Shown here in pieces: positions 10,587-22,038 of a stretch of 64,000 nucleotides of DNA. Source of the DNA: Bubalus kerabau (lineage: Eukaryota > Chordata > Mammalia > Artiodactyla > Bovidae). The stretch is taken from assembly GCF_029407905.1 (NCBI RefSeq), contig NC_073624.1:113336001-113400000 (forward strand), written 5' to 3'. Positions within the stretch are counted from its first letter, which is position 1. Each line of letters opens with the position of its first letter. A program made the translations under genes and the position numbers. The notes beneath the pieces were generated by a model that worked only from the letters and a program-made list of their open reading frames with translations, made no database searches and was not told the origin of the DNA.

Positions 10587-10598
10587 AAAGCTGTATCT

Positions 10599-11345
10599 AT
10601 TTATATATAAAAATCTGTAAATCTAATTTGGTTTAAGGATAGCATCTTCAGTTTTGGACTGAACTTACACAATACTTTAATTCTATTGTGTTGAATACTA
10701 GTCCAGGAATACTAAATAGATCTTGATAAAAAAAAAAAATAAAAGCAGCCCTGATCGAAATAGGTTTGTGATGAGTTTTTAAACATGAGGATCAAGCTGG
10801 AATGTACCTCCTAATCTTGTGTTTATATCTGTCTTGGCATCCTGTGAAGCCCTGACACTTTTTATCCCTGGAATATAGATAGTCTTCAGGTTTTTAGCTT
10901 CACAGAAAATGCTTCCTAAGCAATGGGTTTAACCTTGGGTCAGGCTGGCTAGTTTGAGAGAGGCACAGTTCAAAGTTACTGATGTAGGCAAATTTAGCAA
11001 TTAGTTAAATAACAAATCAAAGTGACATAGAGGGATCATCTCTACTATAGCACAATTCTTCACATTTCTTCACTACTTTCTTAGTATTTTATCTGAGTTG
11101 CTTTTCCTGTTGGTAGGTAGAATCATTCATTTGATGTAAGGTGAAGGCTGCAGAGTAGAAGCATAATCCAACCAGAGTGGTCCCCATTTTTTAAAATGCC
11201 AGGATGACCCCAACCTTGGGGATATGTTTGATACAGAAAAGGAGAATTTTAGCTAGAGGAGAACAAGCTAAAGAGAGTCAAGGGCTACAAGGATATGGGA
11301 GTTTACATGGGTACTTCTGGGTGGTGTGGAGATCTGAGAATTTGT
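10599..11345. other. Unrecognised intron DNA
   Basis: No gene or repeat family recognised. Confidence 0.45.
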
Positions 11346-11357
11346 AGAGCTAAGTTG

Positions 11358-11630
11358 CGGAGAAGGCAATGGCACCCCACTCCAATACTCTTGCCTGGAG
11401 AATTCCATGGACGGAGGAGCCTGGTGGGCTGCAGTCCATGGGGTTGCTAAGAGTCGGGCATGACTGAGCGACTTCACTTTCACTTTTCACTTTCATGCAT
11501 TGGAGAAGGAAATGGCAACCCACTCCAGTGTTCTTGCCTGGAAAATCCCAGGGACAGGGGAGCCTGGTGGGCTGCCGTCTACGGGGTCGCACAGAGTCGG
11601 ACACGACTGAAGTGACTTAGCAGCAGCAGC
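11358..11630 (+). mobile_element. Bov-A2 SINE, full dimer
   Basis: Complete dimer ending in CAG repeats. The perfect 12-bp target duplication AGAGCTAAGTTG is at 11346-11357 and 11631-11642. Confidence 0.95.
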
Positions 11631-11642
11631 AGAGCTAAGTTG

Positions 11643-13639
11643 AAAGTTGGAATCTTGACTGCTCAGTTATGCAGAAACAAAGGGCAACAAATGCTGACTC
11701 ATTGTATGCACTTGGAAATAAAGGTATTCATTATTTGGAAAGACAAGGGGGAGTTGCCCTGGGACAAGGCCTTGCCCCTTCTAGTCAAGTGAACAAAGCA
11801 ACACCAGGTTCCATCTTGCGTTGTTTTCATTTTATAGAGAGTTTATGCAGCTACCAGGCCTCAACTAGATAATTAAGATGACGGTCTCTATTTTTTATTC
11901 CTATTTGTTAGCCCAGTGAACTGTGTTTATCTTGGGTCTGTGATCATAAAGAACCGCTTGGAGGAGAACTCTTAGAAAATTCAAATAACTGAGTTGAAAG
12001 TGGTAGAAATACATACTTGAGAAATACACTGCTGGTCTAACTGCTTATCCGATGTGCTAGGTTTTGTGGTCAAGTACTAACAGAAGAGGGGAGCAGGCTC
12101 TGCTGGCCTTGGCATAGGTCTCCTAGAGTAGGTGAGCCCAAGTATGTGATTGCCATCCAAATAGTGGGAGCACATTCTTTAAATATGTGCATTAGCCACA
12201 GAAGACTATATTTTCTAGGAACCAGGATATGGTGAGAAAAACAGTTAACCTAGAACTGTCTTTGGCTTTAGAATAACCAACATTTGCATAGTGCTGTCAA
12301 ACTGGTTTCCACCTGGCATTCCTTCATTTGCTAATACCACAGCCTTGCTATTAATACTGCAGCTGTATAAATGATCAGAATCAGAAAGGTTAAAGGCTTC
12401 AGATCCAGGTTTTCCAATGTCAGTTGCTGTTCCTTTTCTGCTGCATCCTGCCGTCTCTCAGGAGCGGGTCTGTTTATGGCTGAGTTGCAACTCCAGTGGA
12501 GGCCGAGGAGACAGGGACAAATACTGGTATTTTCAGATGGGTCTTTATTATTAGGCTCTGCCCTGTAATAACTGTTAAATTATGCCTAAGGCATGCCTTT
12601 TGGCAAGGTCAGGGCACTATAAAGCCTTTCTGTAAAGCTAAATTCCTGTTGGGAGGCTTTTAAGGTTTTTATATTTTAATGAAGTTATTAAAATGAAAGT
12701 TCAGACTTGCATAATTCATAAGTGTTCACTGCCTCTTTTAAAATCTCTGCTACGAAACTCTTCTTAAAAATTTTTCAGTGAAATTCTTATATAAAACAAG
12801 TGCATACCTTCCAGTTAAGGTTAAAATAGATTTCTAATGATAGTAAACTGAAGTTTCCCTGTAATATAGCTTTTCAGGGCTGGTTTCCTTTATAATGTTC
12901 TCACTGCATGTAAAAAGGTACTAGGAAATTCAAGAGTATTTTCTAGATACTATACACTTGGAATTGGCAACTTTAGTATAAGCTGCTTTCAAATGTTTAA
13001 GTAGTCTTGTAAAAACTAGAAATCAAGAAGTCCTTTGAAACATGTTGGTTTTGACTTTGGTAAAGGTATGCAGTATGCTTTTAATTTTTAGTGATTGTCA
13101 CAGATAAATTCAACTTCTATCAAAGCAATGCTGCTGGATTGAGTGTGTTAATAGATTCAGAAACCTGCAAATATACCTGATGAAAATTTGAAAATTTACA
13201 AGCTAATGTCCTGATTTTGTGTGTAAGTGTGTATATTCTTTGCAATCAATCCAGGTCGTCTTTTTAAGCAACGCATTTTTAGGTTTTGAACTTAGGGTAA
13301 TTGCATCTTACTTTAAAATTGCTCCTTATTTAGAGGCATGATGAAACTGTGTAAATGTGCTATTTTTCAACAACAGGAGACAGTACCAGAAGCAGCAGCA
13401 AGAAAATTTTAGAAACATTAAAAAATTGGAACTTTCCCGTTTGTTTCTTTCTCTTATTGATATGTAGGAACACTTTGTATTGCAGGGGTATTGATGCCTT
13501 TGCTCTCTTTCAATCTGTTGATGGGACTTGCTTTGGGAGGAACTGATATCTTGATTATATTCCTATCCAGGAACACATTATTCTATTTCGGTCTTGCTTT
13601 AAGTCCTTTGGTGAAGTTAGTTTTCTTTACAGTTATATT
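11643..13639. other. Unrecognised intron DNA
   Basis: Two kilobases without a recognisable gene or transposon. Open frames here are short and have no matching splice sites or known protein motif. Confidence 0.45.
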
Positions 13640-13870
13640 TATAAGGGAATTACTGAATATATTATGGTATATCCAAACAAGAGGATGTCATACAACTAGA
13701 AGAAGTAATGGCACGTCTATACATACTGGCCTGGAGGAGTCTCTATTATCTACTGCTAGGTGAAAAAATATTAGAGTAATTCTGATTTTTATGATCTCAT
13801 TCTTATACAATACATATGTTATATGTACATATATAAAATATGTAAATAAAAAACTTGAATGAGTTTCAAA
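13640..13870 (+). mobile_element. Old L1-type LINE fragment
   Basis: ATTATGGTATATCCAAACAA followed by a decayed segment, then GCTAGGTGAAAAAATATTAG and TTTTTATGATCTCATTCTTA, resembles the ORF2 end and tail of an old mammalian L1 or half-L1. Confidence 0.5.
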
Positions 13871-15418
13871 TTGTTTCTTTGAACTCTTTGTGAATGGAAA
13901 GGGATTAGAAGGACTAGTCTGGGGACTTAATTTTTTACCTTCCATTGAAAATTAGTGGTGGAGTTGTAAGTTATCTTAGTTTTATGAAGCTTCTCCATAA
14001 TTTGAAAACTAAAGATCAAGGAAAATAGTGTAACAGTGCTATGTGTGAACGCATTTGTTTAATTAATTAGGATATGCAGGTCCATAATGCTAACAAATGG
14101 CAGCTGTAACATCCGTAGATAACTGACTTCTACAGTTCCATATGTACATGTATTAGCTCTGCAAGTGTGCTATCACAAAATATGCATTTAACCCTTTTTG
14201 GTTCACATGGAACAATTAATCACACTGTCAAAATGTTGGCTGACATCAGTAGTTTGAAGTCTAGAATGTTTTAAGTCAGTCTCAATCACATTGCTTTAGT
14301 TTTGAGTAAAAGCATTTTGAGATTTCCCAAGGAGATCAAATCATGTGCTTATCTCAAATTTTCCAGTTAAAAAGTTAACTTTGCAAGGAAACAGTTTTTT
14401 TTTTTTGTAGAAGAAAAAAATTATAGAAAACCTCCTAGTTTTCCTGGGAACACTAAGAATGATAGCAAAAATTAGTCTATTAGGAATTCAAAAAGGCAAC
14501 CAGCTGCTATGGTCTCTTGACTTTTATAAGGAGTTAGTCTATAAAGGAGTGAGAAAGTAAGGTGCTGAACCACTGCTTTATCTGTTCACGCTGCGCTAGA
14601 GATGTGACTAGGGGACCATCTTTGTCCTTACTTCTTCACAGGAAAATGTCTTTATGACCCTCACTGAGGAATAAATATGGAAATGTGTGCATTTCTGGGT
14701 TACTCTTTTCCTTTACCTCTTGGATAATGTCTGTTCCACTTTTTCTTTTTAAGTACTAAGGAAGTGGGGGAATAAAGGAAAAAATAAAAATCTGAAAATG
14801 ACAGCTAAATTTAATTTCAAGAACGGTTTTGTTTCTGATCTTATTTCTTAGTTGGTATTTCTATTATAGTATTACTACTCTGATGCCAAAATAATTTCAT
14901 TAAATGGAAAAAAATTAAAGTCAGATTAGTTGGAAGATAAAGGCAAAATAACCAGTTAGATTGGCAGAATCTTGAAATCCATAACTGATTGTGTAGGTAG
15001 GGAGGGTTGAAGTATTTCTCCCTAATATTAGTGCCAAGGCCTCTGAGAAGACAAACACACAATCCCTGTTCTCAAGGAAGCTCATGGGACAAGCAAGTGG
15101 CAAGGCCATAAAAAGGAAGGAAAAAGAGATAAATTTATAACAAATCAGGAATAAGGGATGAAGGGACCAAACACAAACATTATATCCTTTTATCCTTTTG
15201 AAAGTGGAAATGACTATAATAAAGTGCATTTTTTTAAAAAAAAAAAAGATTGTTTTTGATGTTTCTATGTCTCTGAGCATCGTTATGGTATTTTGGACTT
15301 GATAGTATTTTCCATTTTTGTTACCTAACTGTTCCAGGGCTAATGGGAAACAGGCAGTTTCATGAAAGGAAGTGAAAAATAGCAAAGCCATTTGTAATAT
15401 ATTTTTAAAATTTTAAAT
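13871..15418. other. Unrecognised intron DNA
   Basis: AT-rich, with no gene or repeat family recognised. Confidence 0.45.
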
Positions 15419-15430
15419 ATAGTTAATTTA

Positions 15431-15616
15431 GGTGGCGCAATGGTACAGAATCTTGCAGGACTTGCAAGAGATGCAGGTTCAGTCCCTGGGTCGGATTCCC
15501 TGAAGTAGGAAGTGGCAACCCACTCCAGTGTTCTTGCCTGGAAAATTCCCTGGACAGAGGAGTCTGGCGGGCTACAGTCCATGGGGCCACAGAGAGTAGG
15601 CCAGGAGTGAGTACAC
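15431..15616 (+). mobile_element. Bov-tA SINE
   Basis: A decayed tRNA-derived head (GGTGGCGCAATGGTACAGAA) is followed by a Bov-A monomer. The perfect 12-bp target duplication ATAGTTAATTTA is at 15419-15430 and 15617-15628. Confidence 0.95.
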
Positions 15617-15628
15617 ATAGTTAATTTA

Positions 15629-16076
15629 TAACATTGACACAAATGCAATATATTTTTAATAGTTTTATTTAAAAACTAAAATAGTTTTTTGTTTTAAATA
15701 AATAGTTTTATCAAATACATATAGTATAGATAATAAAATCTCTTAAAGCCCACTAAACACAGTTTAAGAACAATTATTTGGAACTTCAATCCTGCCAGTG
15801 CAATCATCGATTAAATCTGACTTTCCCTATTCATTCTGTATCCTGAATGGAAAACAGGATAGTGGGAATGAATGGAAACTCAGGGAAGCAAATAGAGCCA
15901 TTCTAGGTTGAATCAGTGAGTTGTGCAGCTGTGGGGTCTGTTTCTGATGGTTACTCATGGAAAAGCACAGGGTCCTACAAGACAACACACAGTAAAGCTT
16001 TAGAGATTCCCCTTTCAAGCCTATAACTGAAAACAGATCCATATATTGATCTTAACCCATTCCATCTCCTACAACA
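15629..16076. other. Unrecognised AT-rich intron DNA
   Basis: Nothing recognised. Confidence 0.45.
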
Positions 16077-16088
16077 ACAAGTTTTACT

Positions 16089-16361
16089 GCTGCTGCTGCT
16101 GCTAAGTTGCTTCAGTTGTGTCCAGCTCTGCGACCCCATAGACGGCAGCCCACCAGGCTCCCCCATCTCTGGGATTCTTCAGACAAGAACACTGGAGTGG
16201 GTTGCCATTTCCTTCTCCAATGCATGAAGGTGAAAAGGGAAAGTGAAGTCGCTCAGTCATGTCCGACTCTAGCGACCCCATGGACTGCAGCCTACCAGGC
16301 TCCTCCGTCCATGGAATTTTCCAGGCAAGAGCACTGGAGTGGGGTGCCATTGCCTTCTCCG
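16089..16361 (-). mobile_element. Bov-A2 SINE, full dimer
   Basis: Reverse-complement dimer starting in CTG repeats and ending CCATTGCCTTCTCC. The perfect 12-bp target duplication ACAAGTTTTACT is at 16077-16088 and 16362-16373. Confidence 0.95.
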
Positions 16362-16373
16362 ACAAGTTTTACT

Positions 16374-17316
16374 ACTCAACTATAAAGCAGCAGAGAAATT
16401 TTGGCAAAGAACTTGAGTAGAAAGGTGCCTTTGAGATGATTCTCAGTGGCCCTCCCTTTTATCTACTTTCTTTCAAGCATCAGAGTCCCTCCCTAATTCT
16501 AGCATTGTGGGATGTGACAAACAGGTAGGTCTCACTGTAGCTCAGCCTTTCATGATTCAGACTTTAATCATCTCTCTGCTCAGCTTTCCTTTTCCGTACT
16601 ACAAAGTCCCAGTCTTCTAAGCCTGTCCTCACACACAGCAACTTCATTCCTGTTTCAGCGGCCTCTCTGGCAGCTGGTCCTTTAACCCTACTCTCTTTCG
16701 GACCATAACCACAGGCAGACCACACATGGATGGGCTTTAGTCTGGGTCAAGGTAGGGCATTTTCCCCCTCTTGTATTTGTAAAATCTTCCATGACAACAC
16801 CAAGCCTCTTTGGTTGTACTGGCACACTTGATAAATGTCTTCAAAGGATGACTCTAGGTGACTGTTCTTGGCTTATAATTGACCCTATTATTTTTATACT
16901 CTAACACTTTTTCCTTTCAATATATTCTAAGCTTACCCATACTGAAGCTCATCTACCACACTCTGGATTACTTGACCTACTCAACAAAGATTTTTTTAAT
17001 TCACTGAGCTTGGAATTTCAGTGGCTGGAAACATGTATGTTACCTTCAAAATGGAAGTTTCAAGATGACTTAGTAAAAATTCACAGGCTTCTTTGGAACC
17101 ATTTCTGCTTTTCCATCTGTAGATCTTTTTAACATTGTTCAGTGGCGCTCTCTTTTCTTGGTATGTTGTCTGTGGCAATTCTAATTTCTTTGATTTTCTT
17201 ATTGAAATACATAAGATTGGCTCACAGAGTCCCATAGCATTTTATAGGGAGAGCAAGATTTCAATCAGCCATTGATACTGAGTAGCTGGTAAAACTACTA
17301 GCTTTAGTCTTCCTCT
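16374..17316. other. Unrecognised intron DNA
   Basis: No gene or transposon recognised. Confidence 0.45.
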
Positions 17317-17325
17317 AGCACCTAA

Positions 17326-17432
17326 TTGGAGAGGGAAATGGCAACCCACTCTAGTATTTTGGCCTGGAAAATTCCATGGACAGAGGAGCCTGGCAGGCTA
17401 CAGTCCTTGGGATTCAGACATGGCTGAGCATG
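17326..17432 (+). mobile_element. Bov-A monomer (headless Bov-tA-type SINE)
   Basis: A single monomer (GGAGAGGGAAATGGCAACCC to TGGCTGAGCATG). The 9-bp target duplication AGCACCTAA is at 17317-17325 and 17433-17441. Confidence 0.9.
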
Positions 17433-17737
17433 AGCACCTAACAGTCGCTTGGATCCCTTAGACATGAACTTTCTTTCTTAAGGTTCCAGCAACATCCCTA
17501 CTCTTCTGATACATTTGAAATTTCACTGTTTTATATCTCATCCTCTTTGGTGCATAATGAATCAATCATTAAAAATAACCTACCAATCTGTACACTGAGA
17601 AATTGACACAATCAGCCTGGAAATCTACTAATAATTTATGTCTGATCTTATGAGCTCACTGATCCTGTCTTTGCTATTTAAGTCACCAAAATCCAGTTGA
17701 ACAATCAATCAAATTTATTACATATTAATGGCTTCCA

Positions 17738-18015
17738 CGGAGAAGGCAATGGCACCCCACTCCAGTACTCTTGCCTGGAAAATCCCATGGACGGAGGAGC
17801 CTGGTGGGCTGCCGTCTATGGGGTCGCACAGAGCTGGACTCGACTGAAGTGACTTCACTTTCCCTTTTCACTTTCATGCATTGGAGAAGGAAATGACAAC
17901 CTACTCCAGTGTTCTTGCCTGGAGAATCCCAGGGGCGGGGGAGCCTGGTGGGCTGCTGTCTATGGGGTCGCACAGAGTCGGACACGACTGAAGCGACTTA
18001 GCAGCAGCAGCAGCA
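17738..18015 (+). mobile_element. Bov-A2 SINE, full dimer
   Basis: Complete dimer ending in CAG repeats. GGCTTCCA at 17730-17737 and 18018-18025 is the target duplication, extendable to 11 bp with one mismatch. Confidence 0.92.
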
Positions 18016-18179
18016 AAGGCTTCCATGATCTAGTTTTAGTTTCAGCATAAAGCAGTGTTGGAATGAGGTAGAATTTTTGGCCATCTCTCAAACTATAACA
18101 GGTAGTTAACCATCTGTCCTCCAGGTTGAACCTGGTGAGAAAGAATAATGCCTGAGAAGTCATGTTTTATTCATAGAGT

Positions 18180-18400
18180 CTGCAGACTTCTTGGGTTGAG
18201 ACCCTAAATCTGCCAAATACTGATTCTGTGACCTTGGGAAAGTTACCTCTCTGTGCTTTACTTCTACCAATAAAATAGCATTAAAAATAGTTATTTACAT
18301 CATAGGGTTGTAAGTGGGAATTAAGTCAGCTCACACAGGTAAAGCGTTTAGAAGGGTATCTGGCTCACATTGTGTGGTGTGAGTGTCTGCTGTTGTTTAC
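18180..18400 (+). mobile_element. MIR SINE
   Basis: MIR core with TTCTGTGACCTTGGGAAAGT, a decayed polypyrimidine region, CATAGGGTTGTAAGTGGGAA and TAAAGCGTTTAGAAGGGTAT. Confidence 0.8.
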
Positions 18401-18832
18401 ACGTGTATAGTCGAGGACTGGCATTGTGCCTGGCACTGACTGTGTGTTCAAATGATGTTTGTCGTAAGATTGGATGTGTACCTGCTGGCTAAGGGACTTA
18501 TTTCGGAGTTTTGGTGCTGTTCTGAACGAATGCTTTCAGCCTGTTGCTCATATTTTCTGATGTCTGAGCTAGCCCATGTCTCATGTCTGCTCTTCTTACT
18601 TCATCCAAACCAGTTAGCCCTTCAGGCATAGCATCTCTCTGTGTTCGGTGGGAAATGTGGCTGGGTCTCACATTTTTGGATGATCCAGTTTAAAGATTTG
18701 TCATTTCTTTCACAGGTCAGTTTGTTCACATCTTAGGGATTCATACTATTTTATCCATTTTGTAATTAAGCCTTTCAAAGTGTCATAGAATTTTATATTG
18801 CAACATTCAAGCCTAAAATTAGGATGAAGCCT
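18401..18832. other. Unrecognised intron DNA
   Basis: Possibly a weak L2 tail at 18420-18470; otherwise nothing recognised. Confidence 0.4.
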
Positions 18833-18835
18833 TCT

Positions 18836-19001
18836 GACATCATGACCAACTTAATATGCACATTCCTATCTCGTTAGCTCAATAAGATGCCAGTTTATGC
18901 ATATTGTGGCTTGACCCTGATATCATGGCCAATTAATTTGCATATCCCTATCTAATTGGCTCAAATAAGTTTTTGCCACTTTATTTGTTGGCTCAGCTCC
19001 C
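18836..19001. repeat. Diverged 83-bp tandem duplication
   Basis: GACATCATGACCAACTTAAT at 18836 is echoed by GATATCATGGCCAATTAATT at 18919, and the following bases also align (CTATCTCGTTAGCTCAATAAG against CTATCTAATTGGCTCAAATA). The second unit carries an octamer-like ATTTGCAT-type site flanked by GCCAATTA and TAATTGGC in inverted orientation. It could be part of an unrecognised LTR. Confidence 0.7.
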
Positions 19002-19364
19002 AGACTAGTGTCTTTTAGTCCAAATCAGTTGAATTTGAAGTGGTTTTCTTTGTCATGCTTTCAACACCAATGGAAAGACAGATAAGAGTGGTGGTCATGA
19101 ATGTATAAAGAACAACCTACTGCATTTGTTTCTGGTTGGAAAAAAATTGAAGAAAAGACAATAACTTAGATATGTGGTCAAGGTAATTTTTAGGAAAGAG
19201 GATACTGAGCTAGTTAAGAAGAAATAGGGAGTTTGTTTTTTTTTTTTTTGAAATTGCAGTGGATGGGGCAAGGGGTGTATTCTGTATCACTGATGAAAAT
19301 TCTAACTTGGAATTTGGTTGACCTGGACCTCAGCTGAAATTATGATGTAGAATCTAAGCCTCTA
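19002..19364. other. Unrecognised intron DNA
   Basis: Nothing recognised apart from a T-run near 19236-19249. Confidence 0.45.
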
Positions 19365-19520
19365 TAACATATTTTTCTTTTTCTACTTTTTTAAACAAAA
19401 GACTTGTGATATAATTGACAAACATTGTAAGTTTAAAGTGTACAGTGTGTTGATTTCAAATATTTATATATATTGCAATATGATTTCCACCCTAGCTTCA
19501 GCTAACTCTATACATTCTGT
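19365..19520 (-). mobile_element. Old L1 3' UTR fragment
   Basis: TGATATAATTGACAAACATT, then TTTAAAGTGTACAGTGTGTT and CAATATGATTTCCACCCTAG, is the antisense of the classic mammalian L1 3' UTR. Confidence 0.6.
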
Positions 19521-19549
19521 ATAAAGTATATTTTCCTATTAAGATGCAT

Positions 19550-19715
19550 AAGAATAACATAGAGGAATTTTAAAATGCCATTTTTAGATTCCCACTCATT
19601 GATATTCAATTATAGTGTGGTCTGACGTCGTCTGGGAAATCTTAAAATTTAACATGTGCCTTGGGTGATTCTGATGTAGGTAGAATGTCACATCTTGATG
19701 AATAGCACTTGAAAG
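19550..19715 (+). mobile_element. Possible MER5-type hAT remnant
   Basis: GTCTGGGAAATCTTAAAATT and CTTGGGTGATTCTGATGTAG resemble the MER5 end region (GTGATTCTGATG). Divergence is high. Confidence 0.45.
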
Positions 19716-19825
19716 AATAACAGACCTGTACTCATTCATGGTTTCTACGTGGAGTCTAGTGGTTCCCCAAGGGTGGGTAGGTTGCTCTTTCCTAGATAAC
19801 TTTAAGAATATAAATTATTATATTT

Positions 19826-20100
19826 CTGCTGCTGCTGCTAAGTCGCTTCAGTCACGTCCGACTCTGTGCGACCCCATAGACGGCAGCCCACCAGGCTCCC
19901 CCGTCCCTGGGATTCTTCAGGCAAGAACACTGGAGTGGGTTGCCATTTCCTTCTCCAATGCATGAAAGTGAAAAGTGAAAGTGAAGTCACTTCAGTCGTG
20001 TCCGACTCTTAGCCACCCCATGGACTGCAGCCTACCAGGCTCCTCCACCCATGGGATTTTCCAGGCAAGAGTACTGGAGTGGGGTGCATCACCTTCTCCC
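19826..20100 (-). mobile_element. Bov-A2 SINE, full dimer
   Basis: Reverse-complement dimer. The target duplication TATTATATTT is at 19816-19825 and 20101-20110. Confidence 0.94.
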
Positions 20101-20182
20101 TATTATATTTCAAGGACAGTAGAAATGAAAAGACAAACCCATGACAATGAAAAAAACATTACATTTTGAAGGAAGGAAAGGA

Positions 20183-20203
20183 GTGTGTGTGTGTGTGTGT
20201 GTG
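20183..20203. repeat. (GT)n microsatellite
   Basis: About ten GT units followed by a G-rich segment. Confidence 0.95.
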
Positions 20204-20514
20204 GCAGGGCGGGGGAAGCAGAGCAAATCATACTGGTTTAGGCATCAGTCTGCCATAAAGTGATGGTGTCCCCTCTACTACCATGCACCTCCTTTTCTTC
20301 CTCTCCCATCATCTCCCTCAAATATTGGTGCCATTTGTTAAATCCATCGCCCCTTCTTTTGGGACTTAAGATGCTTTGGGGACCTCTCCTGTAATCCTAC
20401 TGTTTGCTTTTCACAATATACATTCCCTAGTGATAAGACAGTTCTGGGGACTGGCAGGAAGAAGACTGGAGGTGGAACTTGTGGTGAAAAGTGAAAGAGA
20501 AAAAATGTAAGAGG

Positions 20515-21118
20515 GAACAGTTTCTGTTCACAATTGCCAAGACATGGAAACAATCTCAATGTCCACTGACAGATGAATGGATAATGAAGGTGTGGTACAC
20601 ATCTATAATGGAATACTACTCAGCCATAAAAAGGAAGGAAACAATGCCATCTGCAGTAACGTGGATGCAACTAGAGATTGTCATACTGAATGACGTAAGT
20701 CAGAAAGAGAAAGACAAATACCATATGATATCATATATGTGGAATCTAAAATATAGCACAAATGAACTTATCTACAAAACAGAAATAGACGCATAGACAT
20801 AGAGAACAGATTTGTGTTTGCCAAAGGGGAGAGGGGTGGGTAAGGATGGAGTGGGAGGTTGAGGTGAGCAGATGTAAGCTATTATATATAGGATGGATAA
20901 ACAAAGAGGTCCTATTGTGTAGCACAGGGAACTATAATATGTTCAATATCCAGAGATAAACCATAATGGAAAGGAATACGAAAAAGAATATGTGTGTGTG
21001 TGTATGCACACATAGATACAACTGAATCATTTTGCTATACAGCAGAAATTAACATTAACAACATTTGCAGTTAACAACATTGTAAATAAACTGCACTTCA
21101 ATAAAAAAGTTTTAAAAA
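20515..21118 (+). mobile_element. L1 LINE 3' end (ORF2 C-terminus and 3' UTR)
   Basis: The sequence runs from AATTGCCAAGACATGGAAAC through AGATGAATGGATAATGAAGG, ACTACTCAGCCATAAAAAGG and CATATGATATCATATATGTG into the 3' UTR, ending AATAAACTGCACTTCAATAA and an A-rich tail. An open frame at 20491-20796 encodes the ORF2 C-terminal segment (TIAKTWKQSQCPLTDEWI, MEYYSAIKRKE). Imperfect flanking repeats (AAGAGGGAACAGTTTC against AAAGAGAACAAGTTTC) suggest a 5'-truncated insertion. Confidence 0.9.
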
Positions 21119-21559
21119 GAGAACAAGTTTCCACCACACTTTCCAACCAGTCCTCAAGTTATCTCTGAACTGACTGTACTTTGTAATCACCTCTTCAGCA
21201 TCCTGACATCAGCAGACTGCTGCAATAGGTGCATATGGTTTCAGTCCTTCATATGTTTTCCCTGCACCCTCTTGCTGCCAATGGTTGGCATATTTCTGAT
21301 GTTCTCTTCACAATTTACGTGAACACAAACCATATGAACAGGCTGGGCTGCAAATTTTACCTTGGTCTGCTTGCCATGGTTCCTAGCAGTACAAAAACTG
21401 AAACATTTCAGAATAATTCTGTCCTGCTTTAAGGGGAAGAGGGAAATGGAACAGTCTTTGAGATGTTCTGTGTTGGAATTGTATGACCTAGACTTCAGTC
21501 TGAGCTCTACCATCACAAATTGGGTGATTTTGAATGTCAATACTGACAAAAGCAATGGC
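21119..21559. other. Unrecognised intron DNA
   Basis: Nothing identified. Part of 21470-21540 may be MIR-like. Confidence 0.4.
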
Positions 21560-21700
21560 CAGTATTGAATGCCACCTATGTGCTAGATGTGGAGCAAGAT
21601 GATGTATGTACATTATCTAAGGTCTCTAAGCTTCAATTTTCTGAGAATATTACCTTTATAACAACCTTGCAGGCCTATCTTGAGGACCACATGAGAAAAA
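21560..21700 (-). mobile_element. Possible MIR or L2 fragment
   Basis: GCCACCTATGTGCTAGATGT, GTACATTATCTAAGG and AACCTTGCAGGCCTATCTTG match the reverse-oriented MIR/L2 pattern. Confidence 0.5.
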
Positions 21701-21713
21701 CAAGTAAGAAAAG

Positions 21714-22028
21714 TGAAGTGAAAGTTGCTCAGTCATGTCTAACTCTTTGCAACCTCATGGACTATACAGTCCATGGAATTCTCCAGGCCAGAATACTGGA
21801 GTGGGTAGCCTTTCCCTTCTCCAGGGGATCTTCCCAACCCAGGGAATGAACCCAGGTCTCCCGCATTGCAGGCAGATTCTTCACCAGCTGAGCCTCAAGG
21901 GAAGCCCAAGAATACTGGAGTGGGTAGTGTATCCCTTCTCCAGAAGATCTTCCCAACCCAGGGATCAAACTGGGGTCTTCTGCATTTCAGGCAGATTCTT
22001 TACCAACTGAACTATCAGGGAAGCCCAG
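21714..22028 (-). mobile_element. Compound Bov-tA SINE with two tRNA-derived segments
   Basis: In reverse complement a Bov-A monomer and tRNA-derived head (ending CTCAAGGGAAGCCC) are followed by a second partial unit (AGAATACTGGAGTGGGTAGT to ATCAGGGAAGCCC). One 10-bp target duplication, GTAAGAAAAG at 21704-21713 and 22029-22038, encloses both, so they moved together. Confidence 0.92.
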
Positions 22029-22038
22029 GTAAGAAAAG

